A program made the translations under genes and the position numbers. This document shows positions 28,613 through 37,464 of a stretch of DNA of 64,000 nt, in pieces. Below the pieces are notes generated by a model. The model was not told where the DNA came from, did not search any database, and was given only the letters and a program-made list of their open reading frames with translations. The stretch comes from Streptomyces sp. R44. Its GTDB lineage: Bacteria; Actinomycetota; Actinomycetes; Streptomycetales; Streptomycetaceae. The stretch spans positions 5,022,001 through 5,086,000 of the forward strand of contig NZ_CP163444.1 of assembly GCF_041053105.1 (NCBI RefSeq), written 5' to 3'. Numbering within the stretch: the first letter of the stretch is position 1; every line of letters starts with the position of its first letter.

Positions 28613-29299
28613 TCAGGACTTCAGGTACGTCAATACCGCGAGTACCCGGCGGTGATCACCGTCACTCGGGGAGAGGCCCAGCTTCAGGAAGATGTTGCTG
28701 ATGTGCTTCTCCACCGCGCCGTCGCTCACGACCAGGGCCTTCGCGATCGCCGAGTTCGTCCGCCCCTCGGCCATCAGACCGAGGACCTCCCGCTCGCGCG
28801 GGGTCAGGTTCGCCAGCACGTCCTGCTGCCGGCTCCGGCCGAGGAGCTGCTGCACGACCTCCGGGTCCAGGGCCGTACCGCCCCCGGCGACCCGGACGAC
28901 CGCGTCCACGAACTCGCGGACCTCCGCGACACGGTCCTTCAGGAGGTAGCCCACGCCACGGCTGGAACCGGCCAGAAGTTCGGTGGCGTACTGCTCCTCC
29001 ACGTACTGCGACAGCACGAGCACGCCCAGTCCGGGGTGCTCCTTCCTGAGCCGCACCGCCGCCCTCACACCCTCGTCGGTGTGCGTCGGCGGCATCCGTA
29101 CGTCGGCCACGACCACGTCCGGCAGCGCGCCGTCCCCGGCGAGCGCCGCGACGGTCTCCACCAGGGCCTCCCCGTCGCCGACGCCGGCGACGACCTCGTG
29201 ACCCCGATCGGTCAGGAGCCGCGTCAGCCCCTCCCGGAGCAGTACGGAATCCTCGGCGATGACCACCCGTACGCGCCCCGCCACACCTTGCCCACTCAC
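28613..29299 (-). CDS. NarL/LuxR-type response regulator
   Basis: A 228-residue two-component regulator. The receiver has the acidic pair in VVIAEDS (about residues 12-18), phospho-acceptor Asp66 in VVVADVRMPPTHTDEG, and the conserved Lys in GYLLKDRV. A LuxR-type helix-turn-helix follows (LTPREREVLGLMAEGRTNSAIAKALVVSDGAVEKHISNIF). The start is uncertain: GTG at 29299 gives a normal family length; an ATG at 29344 would add 15 residues; neither has a good ribosome binding site. Its likely partners are the two sensor kinases encoded upstream on the same strand, although a 361-base palindromic element intervenes. Targets may include korAB or nuo genes (inference from position). Confidence 0.9.
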   Translation of the reverse strand: MSGQGVAGRVRVVIAEDSVLLREGLTRLLTDRGHEVVAGVGDGEALVETVAALAGDGALPDVVVADVRMPPTHTDEGVRAAVRLRKEHPGLGVLVLSQYVEEQYATELLAGSSRGVGYLLKDRVAEVREFVDAVVRVAGGGTALDPEVVQQLLGRSRQQDVLANLTPREREVLGLMAEGRTNSAIAKALVVSDGAVEKHISNIFLKLGLSPSDGDHRRVLAVLTYLKS

Positions 29300-29411
29300 G
29301 CCCTGCCGCCCCCTGCTCCGGTCCTCCGTCTGGACCTTCAGCATGTCAGCTCGGTCGCCGGCACGGTGCACCCGCCGTGTGGCGCCCGCGCCCGGCTGGG
29401 CGGTGCCCTCC

Positions 29412-29772
29412 GCCGACCCCCGTGTGGGCCCGCGCCCGCGCCGGGCGGTGCCCCCCGCCCGTGTGGGCAATCGTCCCGCTGGGGCGATGGGGGTCCCCCC
29501 TGCTCGAGCGAAGCCGAGAGCTTGGGGGAGGGTGGGCACACGGGACGGCGCCCTCTCGCGGCGCCTCCGCGTTCCGCGCCCTGACCCGCACCACGTCCGC
29601 GCCGTCACCGGGGGTGCGGGTTCAGGCGCGGGAAGCCTAGGCCCGGCAGGGGGGCGCCGTCCGTTGTGCCCACCCGTTCCGCCCCTGCGGAACGTATGCC
29701 CACAACGGGGTGGGCGTCGCCCAGGGGGAACGCGGGCCCGCAACGGCGCGGCGCGGGCCCACAACGGCGCGG
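29412..29772. repeat. Large imperfect palindromic element, copy A
   Basis: A non-coding block filling the 29300-29776 gap. Nested inverted repeats fold into one long hairpin: 29412-29437 with 29750-29772, 29461-29486 with 29680-29703 (GTGGGCA...TGCCCAC), and 29531-29552 with 29653-29674 (GGTGGGCACA...TGTGCCCACC). A G/C-rich subsegment at 29486-29530, with core CTGCTCGAGCGAAGCCGAGA, sits only in the left arm. The same element recurs at 44464-44773 with that subsegment in the other arm. No open frame in it looks real. Confidence 0.8.
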
Positions 29773-29776
29773 TCGG

Positions 29777-31066
29777 CTACGCCCGCCACGGGAGTTCTGC
29801 CGTCACCGTCGTCGGGCCACCCGTCGGTGAGTCCACCGCGAGCACCCCGTCCACCGCACCGACCCGCTCCGCGAGCCCCGCCAGGCCCGACCCGCCGTCG
29901 CCGACGGCCGCGCCGCCCACCCCGTCGTCCCGTACCTGAAGCATCAGCCGGTTCTCGGTGCGCCACACGTCCACCCACGCCCGCCGCGCCCCCGAGTGCC
30001 GGCTGACGTTCTGGAGGAGTTCCGAGACCGTGAAGTACGCGATGCCCTCGATCGCCGGCACCGGCCGGGCCGGCAGGTCCACGTCCACGGACACCGGGAC
30101 CGAGCACCGGGAGGCCACGGCGGACAGCGCCGCGTCCAGGCCGCGGTCCGTGAGGACGGCCGGGTGGATGCCCCGGGCGAGGTCCCGCAGCTCCTGGAGG
30201 GCCAGCTTCACCTCACCGTGCGCCTCGTCGACGAGGACCGCCGCCGCCCGCGGGTCCTGCGCCAGCTTCTCCTTCGCGAGCCCCAGGTCCATGGCGAGCG
30301 CGGCCAGCCGCGCCTGCGCGCCGTCGTGCAGGTCGCGCTCGATCCGCCGCAGATCGGCCGCCGCGGTGTCGACGACGACGCCCCGGTCGGACTCCAGCTC
30401 CGTGACGCGCGAGGCCAGCCGGGACGGGCCGAGGAGCCCGGAGACGAGGAGCCGGTCGACGGAGACGAGCCCCCGCAGCACCCACGGCCCGATGAGGACG
30501 AACACGAGCCCGATGGCGCTGGTCACGGCGATCTCGAAGGGCGCGTCGAGGTAGAAGGCGTGGGTGGCGTCCCCGTACAGCTGGATCCCGTCCTGCCCGA
30601 CCCACGCGGGGAAGACCCACTGCCACAGCGGATAGGTGAAGAGGCTCCAGCCCCAGGCCCACAGTGCCACGGTCACCGAGAAGGAGAAGACCGCCCACGG
30701 CATGTGCAGGACCGCGTACAGCAGGTGCCGCCACGACGCGCCGCTCTTCAACATGGCCCCCATCCAGGAGAACGCCCCGCCGGTCCGCCCGCGCACCGGC
30801 TCCGGCGCGGCGACGTCGAGATCCAGCAGCCCGCGCGCCCGGGCCCGCTCCACCGCGCCGAAGCCCCGGCACATCCCGAGCGCCGCCGCCAGGATCGGCA
30901 CCCCGAGGAAGGTGATGAGCAGCCCGGCGCCGGCCGACACGAAGGCGATGGAGAGCGCGAACCAGCAGATGCTCAGCGGGAGCCCGATCAGCACGTACAG
31001 GAAGGCGCGCCAGGTGCGGGCCTCGAACGGCGCGCGGATCGCGGCGGGGAGCGGGTGGGAGGCCAT
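29777..31066 (-). CDS. Sensor histidine kinase (HisKA_3), paralogue 1
   Basis: A 429-residue membrane kinase; ATG at 31066 with AAGGA upstream. The first about 200 residues carry four or more hydrophobic helices in a 'putative sensor' layout (FLYVLIGLPLSICWFALSIAF, then GAGLLITFLGVPILAAALG). The dimerisation helix has the phospho-accepting histidine in RRIERDLHDGAQARL. The ATPase domain shows SELLQNVSRHSGA (N box), VRDDGVGG and GLAGLAERVGAVDG (G boxes). It is closely related to the next kinase upstream and probably signals to the response regulator at 28613. The signal is unknown. Its 3' end abuts the large palindrome. Confidence 0.9.
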   Translation of the reverse strand: MASHPLPAAIRAPFEARTWRAFLYVLIGLPLSICWFALSIAFVSAGAGLLITFLGVPILAAALGMCRGFGAVERARARGLLDLDVAAPEPVRGRTGGAFSWMGAMLKSGASWRHLLYAVLHMPWAVFSFSVTVALWAWGWSLFTYPLWQWVFPAWVGQDGIQLYGDATHAFYLDAPFEIAVTSAIGLVFVLIGPWVLRGLVSVDRLLVSGLLGPSRLASRVTELESDRGVVVDTAAADLRRIERDLHDGAQARLAALAMDLGLAKEKLAQDPRAAAVLVDEAHGEVKLALQELRDLARGIHPAVLTDRGLDAALSAVASRCSVPVSVDVDLPARPVPAIEGIAYFTVSELLQNVSRHSGARRAWVDVWRTENRLMLQVRDDGVGGAAVGDGGSGLAGLAERVGAVDGVLAVDSPTGGPTTVTAELPWRA

Positions 31067-31200
31067 CACGGTGTTCCTTCTCTGCGAGGAGGGGCGGGGA
31101 GGGGCGAGGAGGGGCGGGGCGGGCGGTACGTGTTCCAGGGTTCCGTCCCGAGCCCCGCCGGACCATGAGGCGGGTGGGCGTCCGCAGGCGGGGGTTTTCC

Positions 31201-32436
31201 CTACCTGCCGGAGGGGGCCGCCGGCCGGGACCGCCACGGCAGCTCCGCCGTGACCGTCGTCGGACCGCCCTCGGGGGAGTCCAGGACCAGCAGCCCGTCG
31301 ACCGCGCCGAGCCGCTCCGCGAGCCCCGCAAGACCCGTACCGCCGTCGAAGCGCGCCCCGCCGGCCCCGTCGTCCCGCACCTGGAGCATCAGCCGCTCGC
31401 CCGCCCGCCAGACCTCCACGGAGGCGGACCGGGCACGCGCGTGCTTGGAGATGTTCTGGAGGAGTTCCGAGACCGTGAAGTACGCGATGCCCTCGATCGC
31501 CTCCGCCGGCCGCTCCGCCAGGTCCACGTTCACCGCCACCGGCACCGTGCAGCGCGCGGAGACGGAGGAGAGCGCCGCGCTCAGGCCCCGGTCGGTGAGG
31601 ACGGCCGGGTGGATGCCCCGGGCGAGGTCCCGCAGCTCCTGGAGGGCGAGCTTCACCTCGCCGTGCGCCTCGTCGACCATCGCCGCTGCGGCCTCCGGGT
31701 CCTCCAGCAGCTTCTCCTTGGCGAGGCCGAGCCCCATCGCGAGGGCCACGAGCCGGGCCTGGGCGCCGTCGTGCAGGTCGCGCTCGATGCGCCGCAGGTC
31801 GGCCGCGGCGGTGTCGACGACCACGCCCCGGTCCGACTCCAGCTCGGCGATCCGCCGCTCCAGCTCGTCGGAGGGCGAGAGCAGCCCCCGGACCATGCCC
31901 CGGTCGCCGTTGGCGAGGCCACGGGCCAGGAAGGGCAGGACGGGCCAGAGGACGACGAGCGAGATCAGGGCGACGGTGAACGTCACGATCCCCCACGGCA
32001 GCCGGATCAGCCCGTACAGCTGGGTCCGCCAGGCCACCGGGTCCTTCAGCGATCCCCACAGCCAGCCGAAGAAGCCGCGGTGCCGGGGCAGCGGGGAGGG
32101 CTCGACGACCTTCACCCCGAGCAGCCCGCGGGCCCGCGCCCGCTCCGAGCGGCCGATCAGGCGGGCGCCGCCGAGGCCGAGGGCGAGCAGCGGCAGCCCG
32201 ACGACGGTCACCGAGAGGCCCACGCCGAGGGCGATGCTGACGATCGCGTACACGAAACCGGCCAGCGACGTGAAGAGGTTGGAGAGGAGGAAGGCGATCT
32301 CCTTCCAGGTCTCCTTGCCGTAGGCGAGCCGCAGCGGCGGACGCGGGTTCTCGGAGGAGCCGGAGGAGCCGGCGGGGGCGGAGCCGACGGAGTCGGACGA
32401 CTCGGAGGACTCGACGGGATCAAGATCGGCGCTCAT
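31201..32436 (-). CDS. Sensor histidine kinase (HisKA_3), paralogue 2
   Basis: A 411-residue membrane kinase; ATG at 32436. A Ser/Glu/Asp-rich cytosolic N-terminus of about 35 residues precedes the sensor helices (IAFLLSNLFTSLAGFVYAIVSI and VGLSVTVVGLPLLALGLG). The H box is RRIERDLHDGAQARL, and N and G boxes match paralogue 1 (SELLQNISKHARA, VRDDGAGG, GLAGLAERLGAVDG). Duplicate kinases with one regulator suggest heterodimerisation or two input signals. It is divergent from the second nuo operon across a 186-base promoter region, which makes nuo control by this system plausible but unproven. Confidence 0.9.
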   Translation of the reverse strand: MSADLDPVESSESSDSVGSAPAGSSGSSENPRPPLRLAYGKETWKEIAFLLSNLFTSLAGFVYAIVSIALGVGLSVTVVGLPLLALGLGGARLIGRSERARARGLLGVKVVEPSPLPRHRGFFGWLWGSLKDPVAWRTQLYGLIRLPWGIVTFTVALISLVVLWPVLPFLARGLANGDRGMVRGLLSPSDELERRIAELESDRGVVVDTAAADLRRIERDLHDGAQARLVALAMGLGLAKEKLLEDPEAAAAMVDEAHGEVKLALQELRDLARGIHPAVLTDRGLSAALSSVSARCTVPVAVNVDLAERPAEAIEGIAYFTVSELLQNISKHARARSASVEVWRAGERLMLQVRDDGAGGARFDGGTGLAGLAERLGAVDGLLVLDSPEGGPTTVTAELPWRSRPAAPSGR

Positions 32437-32622
32437 GGTCCCCAGACTGCCGTTCGAGGCGGGCGCGACGCCATGGGGGAGGTGGGTGAGCCGAAGGGGG
32501 GCTATCCCCACGTGCCGGAGCGGCCACGAAGGCACCCGCGACTGCTTACGGTCCCTTTAGCAGGGCCTAGACTCGCGTCCGTACAGAAGTGACTCATGAG
32601 ACACCGAGACCGAGGGGCGGAC

Positions 32623-33024
32623 GTGCGGGAACCGACCGTTGTCGCGGCCGACGCGGCGGACTACTTCCAGACGTACTCCGTCGTCGGCCTGCTCGCCGTC
32701 GTCGGCGTGCTGTTCGTCGCCGTGGCGTTCGGCGCGGGCCGGCTGCTCCGGCCCGTCGTGCCGACGCCCGAGAAGCTCCTCACCTACGAGTGCGGTGTCG
32801 ACCCCGTCGGGGAGGGCTGGGCCCACACCCAGGTCCGCTACTACGTGTACGCCTTCCTCTACGTGATCTTCGCCGTCGACTCGATCTTCCTCTTCCCCTG
32901 GGCGACGGTCTTCGCCGCGCCCGGCTACGGCGCCACGACCCTGGTCGAGATGTTCGTCTTCCTCGGCTTCCTGGCCGTGGGGCTGCTCTACGCGTACAAG
33001 AAGGGCGTCCTGGCATGGACGTAA
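32623..33024 (+). CDS. nuoA: NADH-quinone oxidoreductase-like subunit A (second nuo operon)
   Basis: A 133-residue membrane protein with three hydrophobic helices and the family hallmark [30 protein letters not shown] split across helix 1-2, then [10 protein letters not shown] prefer the GTG at 32623 because GAGGGG lies five bases upstream; an in-frame ATG at 32596 would add nine residues. It begins a ten-gene operon in which every junction is overlapping or nearly so. NuoA sits near the quinone end of the membrane arm. It belongs to a partial complex I without the NADH module. Confidence 0.92.
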   Translation: MREPTVVAADAADYFQTYSVVGLLAVVGVLFVAVAFGAGRLLRPVVPTPEKLLTYECGVDPVGEGWAHTQVRYYVYAFLYVIFAVDSIFLFPWATVFAAPGYGATTLVEMFVFLGFLAVGLLYAYKKGVLAWT

Positions 33025-33593
33025 CACCCCTGCCGGCTCCGAAGCTGGGGCCGCTCGCCCGCCTGGCCCCCGAGCCGATGAAGGTGGTCCTGAACTGGGG
33101 CCGCCGCTACAGCCTGTGGGTCTTCAACTTCGGCCTCGCCTGCTGCGCGATCGAGTTCATCGCCGCGTCGATGGCCCGGCACGACTTCATCCGGCTCGGC
33201 GTGATCCCCTTCGCGCCGGGCCCGCGCCAGGCCGACCTGATGATCGTCTCGGGCACGGTGACGGACAAGATGGCGCCGGCCGTGAAGCGTCTGTACGAGC
33301 AGATGCCCGAGCCGAAGTACGTCATCTCCTTCGGCGCCTGCTCGAACTGCGGCGGCCCGTACTGGGACTCGTACTCGGTCACCAAGGGCGTCGACCAGAT
33401 CATCCCCGTCGACGTGTACGTACCCGGCTGCCCGCCGCGCCCGGAGGCCCTGCTCCAGGGCATCCTCAAGCTCCAGGAGAAGATCGCCCGCGAGAGCCTG
33501 GCGGAGCGGTACACGACGACTCCGTCGGTGGCGCAGCTGACGAGCCCCCTGGTCGAGCGGCCGGAAGGCACCGCACCGGGAGGCACGGCATGA
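33015..33593 (+). CDS. nuoB: NADH-quinone oxidoreductase-like subunit B
   Basis: A 192-residue peripheral subunit. All ligands of iron-sulfur cluster N2 are present: the adjacent pair in [17 protein letters not shown] and [10 protein letters not shown]. It therefore should still carry N2, the last cluster before quinone, although the canonical partner NuoD is not encoded in this operon. The start ATG overlaps nuoA by ten bases. The C-terminal 30 residues are Pro/Thr-rich and outside the family core. Cytoplasmic side of the membrane. Confidence 0.94.
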   Translation: MDVTPLPAPKLGPLARLAPEPMKVVLNWGRRYSLWVFNFGLACCAIEFIAASMARHDFIRLGVIPFAPGPRQADLMIVSGTVTDKMAPAVKRLYEQMPEPKYVISFGACSNCGGPYWDSYSVTKGVDQIIPVDVYVPGCPPRPEALLQGILKLQEKIARESLAERYTTTPSVAQLTSPLVERPEGTAPGGTA

Positions 33594-34963
33594 CCGGCTA
33601 CGACACGCTCCCCGAGTCCGTGACGGAGATCTTCGGCGAGGAGGCGACGGCGGAGCAGGCGTACGACCTCCTGACCGTCGACGTGCCCCCGGCGGCCTGG
33701 CTCACGGCGCTCACCGCCGCCCGCGACGAGCTGGGCTGCACCTACTTCGACTGGCTGAGCGCCGTGGACGAGCCCGGTACGGGCTTCCGCGTCTGCGCGC
33801 ACGTGGTGGCGCTGGGGGAGGGGGCCCCGAAGCGCCTCCTCCTGCGCACGACGGTCCCGCACGACGCCCCCGCCCTCCCGACGGCGATCGGGGTGTACGC
33901 GGGCGCGGGCTGGCACGAGCGCGAGACGCACGAGATGTTCGGCGTGACCTTCGAGGGCCACCCGCACCTCGTCCCCCTCCTGCTCCCCGAGAACTTCGAG
34001 GGCCACCCGCTGCGCAAGGACTTCGTCCTGGCGGCGCGGGTCGCCAAGGCGTGGCCGGGCGCGAAGGAACCGGGCGAGTCGCACGACGGCGGCGGCCCGA
34101 AGCGCCGCCAGATGCTCCCGCCGGGCGTCCCGGACCCGAACGAATGGGGCCCCCTGAAGGGCCAGCTCCCGCCGGCCCCGGCCCGCCCGGCCCGCGCGGC
34201 GGCAGGCGAACGCCCCGCCCGAGCGGCAGCAGGCGACCGCCCGGTCCGCCGTGCCCGCACGACCACGGAGGGCTCGGCAAGCCAGCCGGCCGCGGAGCCG
34301 GGCGCCCCGATCCGCCGCTCCCGCTCGGCATCCGAGGGCTCGGCGAGCCAGGCGACGACCTCGGAGCCGGGTGCTCCGGTACGCCGCTCCCGCTCGGCGG
34401 CCGACGGCTCGGCGAGCCAGGCGGCCCCGGAGCCGGGCGCGTCCACGGAGGCCCCGGCCTCCCCGGCCCGCCCGCCGCGCCGTTCCCGTACGGCCGCGGA
34501 CGGCTCGGCGAGCCAGTCGGCCCCGGAGGCCCCGGCCCCGGACACGGACGGCCCCGCGCCCCGCGCGGCGGCCGCCACTCCGCGTACCCGCAGCGCGGAC
34601 GCCCCCTGGCACCACGCCCGCCCGGCCTTCGACGACGAGCCGCCCAAGGCGGCCGCCGCCGAGTCCGCCACGACGGAGGCCACGGCCCCGGCCGGGACCG
34701 AGGGCCCGGAGGCCCGGAAGCCCGACGCCGCCGAGGCACTGACGGCCACCGAGGCTCCGGCCGCCACCGAGGCACCGACGGCCACCGAAGCTCCCGCCGC
34801 CACCGAACCCGCCACCGAAGCACCGGCGGCCACCGAACCCGGCGCCGCCGAGAAGGCCGCACCGAAAGCCGCCGAACCGGCGGACGCCGACGCCGCCGAG
34901 CCGCCCGCCGACCGCGACGGCACCGACAACCCCACCCACCCCGCCGGAGGCGATCCCGCGTGA
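33590..34963 (+). CDS. nuoC: NADH-quinone oxidoreductase-like subunit C with long low-complexity tail
   Basis: A 457-residue protein, about twice the normal NuoC length. The first about 175 residues are a regular NuoC domain, with [18 protein letters not shown] and [15 protein letters not shown]. From about residue 200 it becomes a disordered Ala/Pro/Glu tail. This contains four repeats of the type RRSRSA-(D/E)GSASQ followed by EPGA, then [14 protein letters not shown] repeats. The frame is genuine: the ATG overlaps the nuoB stop (ATGA) and the stop overlaps the nuoH GTG (GTGA). NuoD, normally next or fused, is missing. The tail's function is unknown; it may bind an alternative input module. 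Confidence 0.9.
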   Translation: MTGYDTLPESVTEIFGEEATAEQAYDLLTVDVPPAAWLTALTAARDELGCTYFDWLSAVDEPGTGFRVCAHVVALGEGAPKRLLLRTTVPHDAPALPTAIGVYAGAGWHERETHEMFGVTFEGHPHLVPLLLPENFEGHPLRKDFVLAARVAKAWPGAKEPGESHDGGGPKRRQMLPPGVPDPNEWGPLKGQLPPAPARPARAAAGERPARAAAGDRPVRRARTTTEGSASQPAAEPGAPIRRSRSASEGSASQATTSEPGAPVRRSRSAADGSASQAAPEPGASTEAPASPARPPRRSRTAADGSASQSAPEAPAPDTDGPAPRAAAATPRTRSADAPWHHARPAFDDEPPKAAAAESATTEATAPAGTEGPEARKPDAAEALTATEAPAATEAPTATEAPAATEPATEAPAATEPGAAEKAAPKAAEPADADAAEPPADRDGTDNPTHPAGGDPA

Positions 34964-35928
34964 ATGACGCACTCGACGTCGCCCTCCGGCTGCTCGTCGT
35001 CTTCGCCGTCTTCCTCGTGCTGCCGCTCGTCATCGGGCAGACCGAGCACAAGGTCATGGCCCACATGCAGGGCCGCCTCGGCCCCATGTACGCGGGCGGC
35101 TTCCACGGCTGGGCCCAGCTCGTCGCCGACGGCGTGAAGTTCGCGCAGAAGGAGGACGTGGTCCCGAAGGACGCGGACCGGCGGATCTTCCAGCTCGCGC
35201 CGGCCGTCGCCCTCCTCCCGTACCTCCTGGTCCTCGTCGCGATCCCGATCGGCCCGAGCGAGGGCGCCGTCGGTCAGCTCGTCGACGCCGGCATCTTCTT
35301 CGTGCTCGCCGTGATGGGCGTCGGCGTCCTCGGCAGCCTCATGGCCGGCTGGGCCTCCGCGAACAAGTTCTCGCTGCTCGGCGCCCTGCGTACCGCCGCC
35401 CAGCTCCTCGCGTACGAGCTTCCGATGCTGCTCGCCGCCGCTTCCGTCGCTATGGCCGCCGGCACCGTCTCCCTGCCCGGCATCCTGAACGCCTTCGAGT
35501 GGTGGTGGCTGCCCTGGCAGATCATCGGCGCGCTCGTGTTCTTCGTCGCCGGCCTCGCCGAACTCCAGCGGCCCCCGTTCGACATGCCGGTGGCCGACTC
35601 GGAGATCATCTTCGGTGCGTACACCGAGTACACCGGCCTCCGCTTCGCGCTCTTCCTGCTCGCCGAGTACGCGGGCATCGTCGTCCTCTGCGGACTCACC
35701 ACCGTCCTCTTCCTCGGCGGCTGGCACGGCCCCTTCGGCGCCGACGGCCTCGGCTGGGTCTGGACCCTCCTCAAGACGGCCGTCCTCGCCTTCGTCGTGA
35801 TCTGGCTGCGGGTGACCTACCCGCGCCTGCGCGAGGACCAGCTCCAGAAGCTCGCCTGGACGGCCCTCGTCCCGCTCGCGCTCGCGCAGATCGCGCTCAC
35901 CGGCATCGTGAAGGTGGCGATCCAGTAA
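34960..35928 (+). CDS. nuoH: NADH-quinone oxidoreductase-like subunit H
   Basis: A 322-residue membrane subunit with about eight helices. The GTG start has GGAGG ten bases upstream and overlaps the nuoC stop. Family landmarks are [38 protein letters not shown], and the [15 protein letters not shown] loop that forms part of the quinone chamber. Conserved charged residues in that loop are retained, arguing for an active quinone site despite the missing NuoD. Confidence 0.94.
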   Translation: MNDALDVALRLLVVFAVFLVLPLVIGQTEHKVMAHMQGRLGPMYAGGFHGWAQLVADGVKFAQKEDVVPKDADRRIFQLAPAVALLPYLLVLVAIPIGPSEGAVGQLVDAGIFFVLAVMGVGVLGSLMAGWASANKFSLLGALRTAAQLLAYELPMLLAAASVAMAAGTVSLPGILNAFEWWWLPWQIIGALVFFVAGLAELQRPPFDMPVADSEIIFGAYTEYTGLRFALFLLAEYAGIVVLCGLTTVLFLGGWHGPFGADGLGWVWTLLKTAVLAFVVIWLRVTYPRLREDQLQKLAWTALVPLALAQIALTGIVKVAIQ

Positions 35929-36557
35929 TGCCCATCCCCGGCTCCGGCCTCGCCAAGGGCCTCGCCGTCACCCTCCGCACGATGACGAAGAAGACCGTCA
36001 CCGCGCAGTACCCCGACGTGCAGCCCGAGCTGCCGCCCCGCACCCGCGGGGTCATCGGCCTGTTCGAGGAGAACTGCACGGTCTGCATGCTCTGCGCCCG
36101 TGAGTGCCCCGACTGGTGCATCTACATCGACTCCCACAAGGAGACGGTGCCGCCCGCCGCCCCCGGCGGCCGCGAGCGCAGCCGGAACGTCCTCGACCGC
36201 TTCGCCATCGACTTCTCGCTCTGCATGTACTGCGGCATCTGCATCGAGGTCTGCCCCTTCGACGCGCTGTTCTGGTCGCCCGAGTTCGAGTACGCGGAGA
36301 CCGACATCCACGAGCTCACCCACGAGCGCGACAAGCTCCGCGAGTGGATGTGGACGGTCCCCGAGCCGCCCGCGCTCGACCCGTGCGCGGAGGAGCCGAA
36401 GGAGATCGCCGCGGCCCGCAAGGCGGCGGAGAAGGCCGCGGCCCAGGCCGCCGCCGAGGCAGAGGCCGCCGCCCAGGCCCAGGCCGACGCCGCCGCCCAG
36501 GCCCAGGCCGACGCCGCCGCGCAGGCCGAAGGCCAGGCCCAGGAGGACCAGCAGTGA
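35928..36557 (+). CDS. nuoI: NADH-quinone oxidoreductase-like subunit I
   Basis: A 209-residue ferredoxin-like subunit with two complete [4Fe-4S] motifs: [12 protein letters not shown] and [12 protein letters not shown] (clusters N6a/N6b). The start overlaps the nuoH stop by one base (TAATG). After residue about 160 comes an Ala/Gln/Glu repeat tail (AAAQAQAD units) absent from standard NuoI, probably helical. NuoI normally passes electrons from NuoG to NuoB. With no NuoG here, it could be the electron entry point, for example from ferredoxin (inference). Confidence 0.94.
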   Translation: MPIPGSGLAKGLAVTLRTMTKKTVTAQYPDVQPELPPRTRGVIGLFEENCTVCMLCARECPDWCIYIDSHKETVPPAAPGGRERSRNVLDRFAIDFSLCMYCGICIEVCPFDALFWSPEFEYAETDIHELTHERDKLREWMWTVPEPPALDPCAEEPKEIAAARKAAEKAAAQAAAEAEAAAQAQADAAAQAQADAAAQAEGQAQEDQQ

Positions 36558-37105
36558 CCCTCGCAGCACAGGCCGCCCACGGCTTCCTTTCGGCCACCGG
36601 CGTCGAGATCGCCTTCGTCCTCGTCGGCATCGCCACCCTCGGCGCCGCCCTCGTCACCGTCACCACCCGCCAGCTGGTGCACGCCGCCCTCTGGCTGGTC
36701 GTGGCGCTCGGCGGGCTCGCCGTCGAGTACCTGCTCCTGACCGCCGAGTTCATCGCCTGGGTCCAGGTCCTGATCTACGTCGGCTCCGTCGTCGTCCTCC
36801 TCCTCTTCGGTCTCATGCTCACCAAGGCCCCCATCGGCCGCTCCCCGGACGCCGACTCCGGCAACCGGCCGGTCGCCCTCGCCGTCGCCCTGGCCGCCGC
36901 GGCCGCCCTCGTCTGGGTCGTCGTCGACGCCTTCCGTACGACCTGGATCGATCTGGACGGCCCCGCCCAGGGCTCCACGGGCGTGACCGGCGAGATCCTC
37001 TTCCAGCACTGGGTGCTGCCCTTCGAAGCGCTGTCGGTGCTGCTCCTCGCCGCCCTGGTCGGCGCGATCGTCCTCTCCCGGAAGAAGAAGGAGGACGAGA
37101 ACTGA
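36554..37105 (+). CDS. nuoJ: NADH-quinone oxidoreductase-like subunit J
   Basis: A 183-residue membrane subunit with five hydrophobic helices. The GTG start overlaps the nuoI stop (GTGA), and AGGAGG is eight bases upstream. The helix-3 region [29 protein letters not shown] is the conserved NuoJ core with its pi-bulge segment. It ends in the basic/acidic tail RKKKEDEN. Confidence 0.92.
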   Translation: MTLAAQAAHGFLSATGVEIAFVLVGIATLGAALVTVTTRQLVHAALWLVVALGGLAVEYLLLTAEFIAWVQVLIYVGSVVVLLLFGLMLTKAPIGRSPDADSGNRPVALAVALAAAAALVWVVVDAFRTTWIDLDGPAQGSTGVTGEILFQHWVLPFEALSVLLLAALVGAIVLSRKKKEDEN

Positions 37106-37464
37106 TGCACCTCGCCTACCCGGCCGTCCTCGCCGCCCTCCTCTTCGCCGTCGGTCTCTACGGTGTCCTCGCCCGCCGCAACGCGATCCTGGTCCTGATG
37201 TCCGTCGAGCTCATGCTCAACGCCGTCAACCTCAACCTGGTCGCCTTCGACGTCTGGCTCCGCGACACCCTCCACGCCGGCCAGGCCCTCACCCTCTTCA
37301 CCATCGCCGTCGCCGCCGCGGAGATCGGCATCGGTCTCGCGATCGTCCTGATGGTCCACCGCAACCGCGGCACCTCGGACGTCGACCGGCTGCGCGACAC
37401 CAAGGAACGGCCGTCGGCCGAAGAACAGCCGTCCGCCGAGGAGAAGGCCGAGGCCGCCGCGTGA
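37105..37464 (+). CDS. nuoK: NADH-quinone oxidoreductase-like subunit K
   Basis: A 119-residue subunit with three helices. [21 protein letters not shown] and [16 protein letters not shown] carry the two membrane glutamates typical of NuoK proton transfer. A charged tail ([18 protein letters not shown]) extends about 15 residues past the usual end. The start overlaps the nuoJ stop by one base (TGATG). Confidence 0.93.
   Translation: MHLAYPAVLAALLFAVGLYGVLARRNAILVLMSVELMLNAVNLNLVAFDVWLRDTLHAGQALTLFTIAVAAAEIGIGLAIVLMVHRNRGTSDVDRLRDTKERPSAEEQPSAEEKAEAAA

Noticed and set aside
34190..34963. NuoC tail as a frameshift artefact
   Set aside because: The frame is continuous and ends in a GTGA overlap with nuoH; repeats are periodic at the amino-acid level, which supports real coding.
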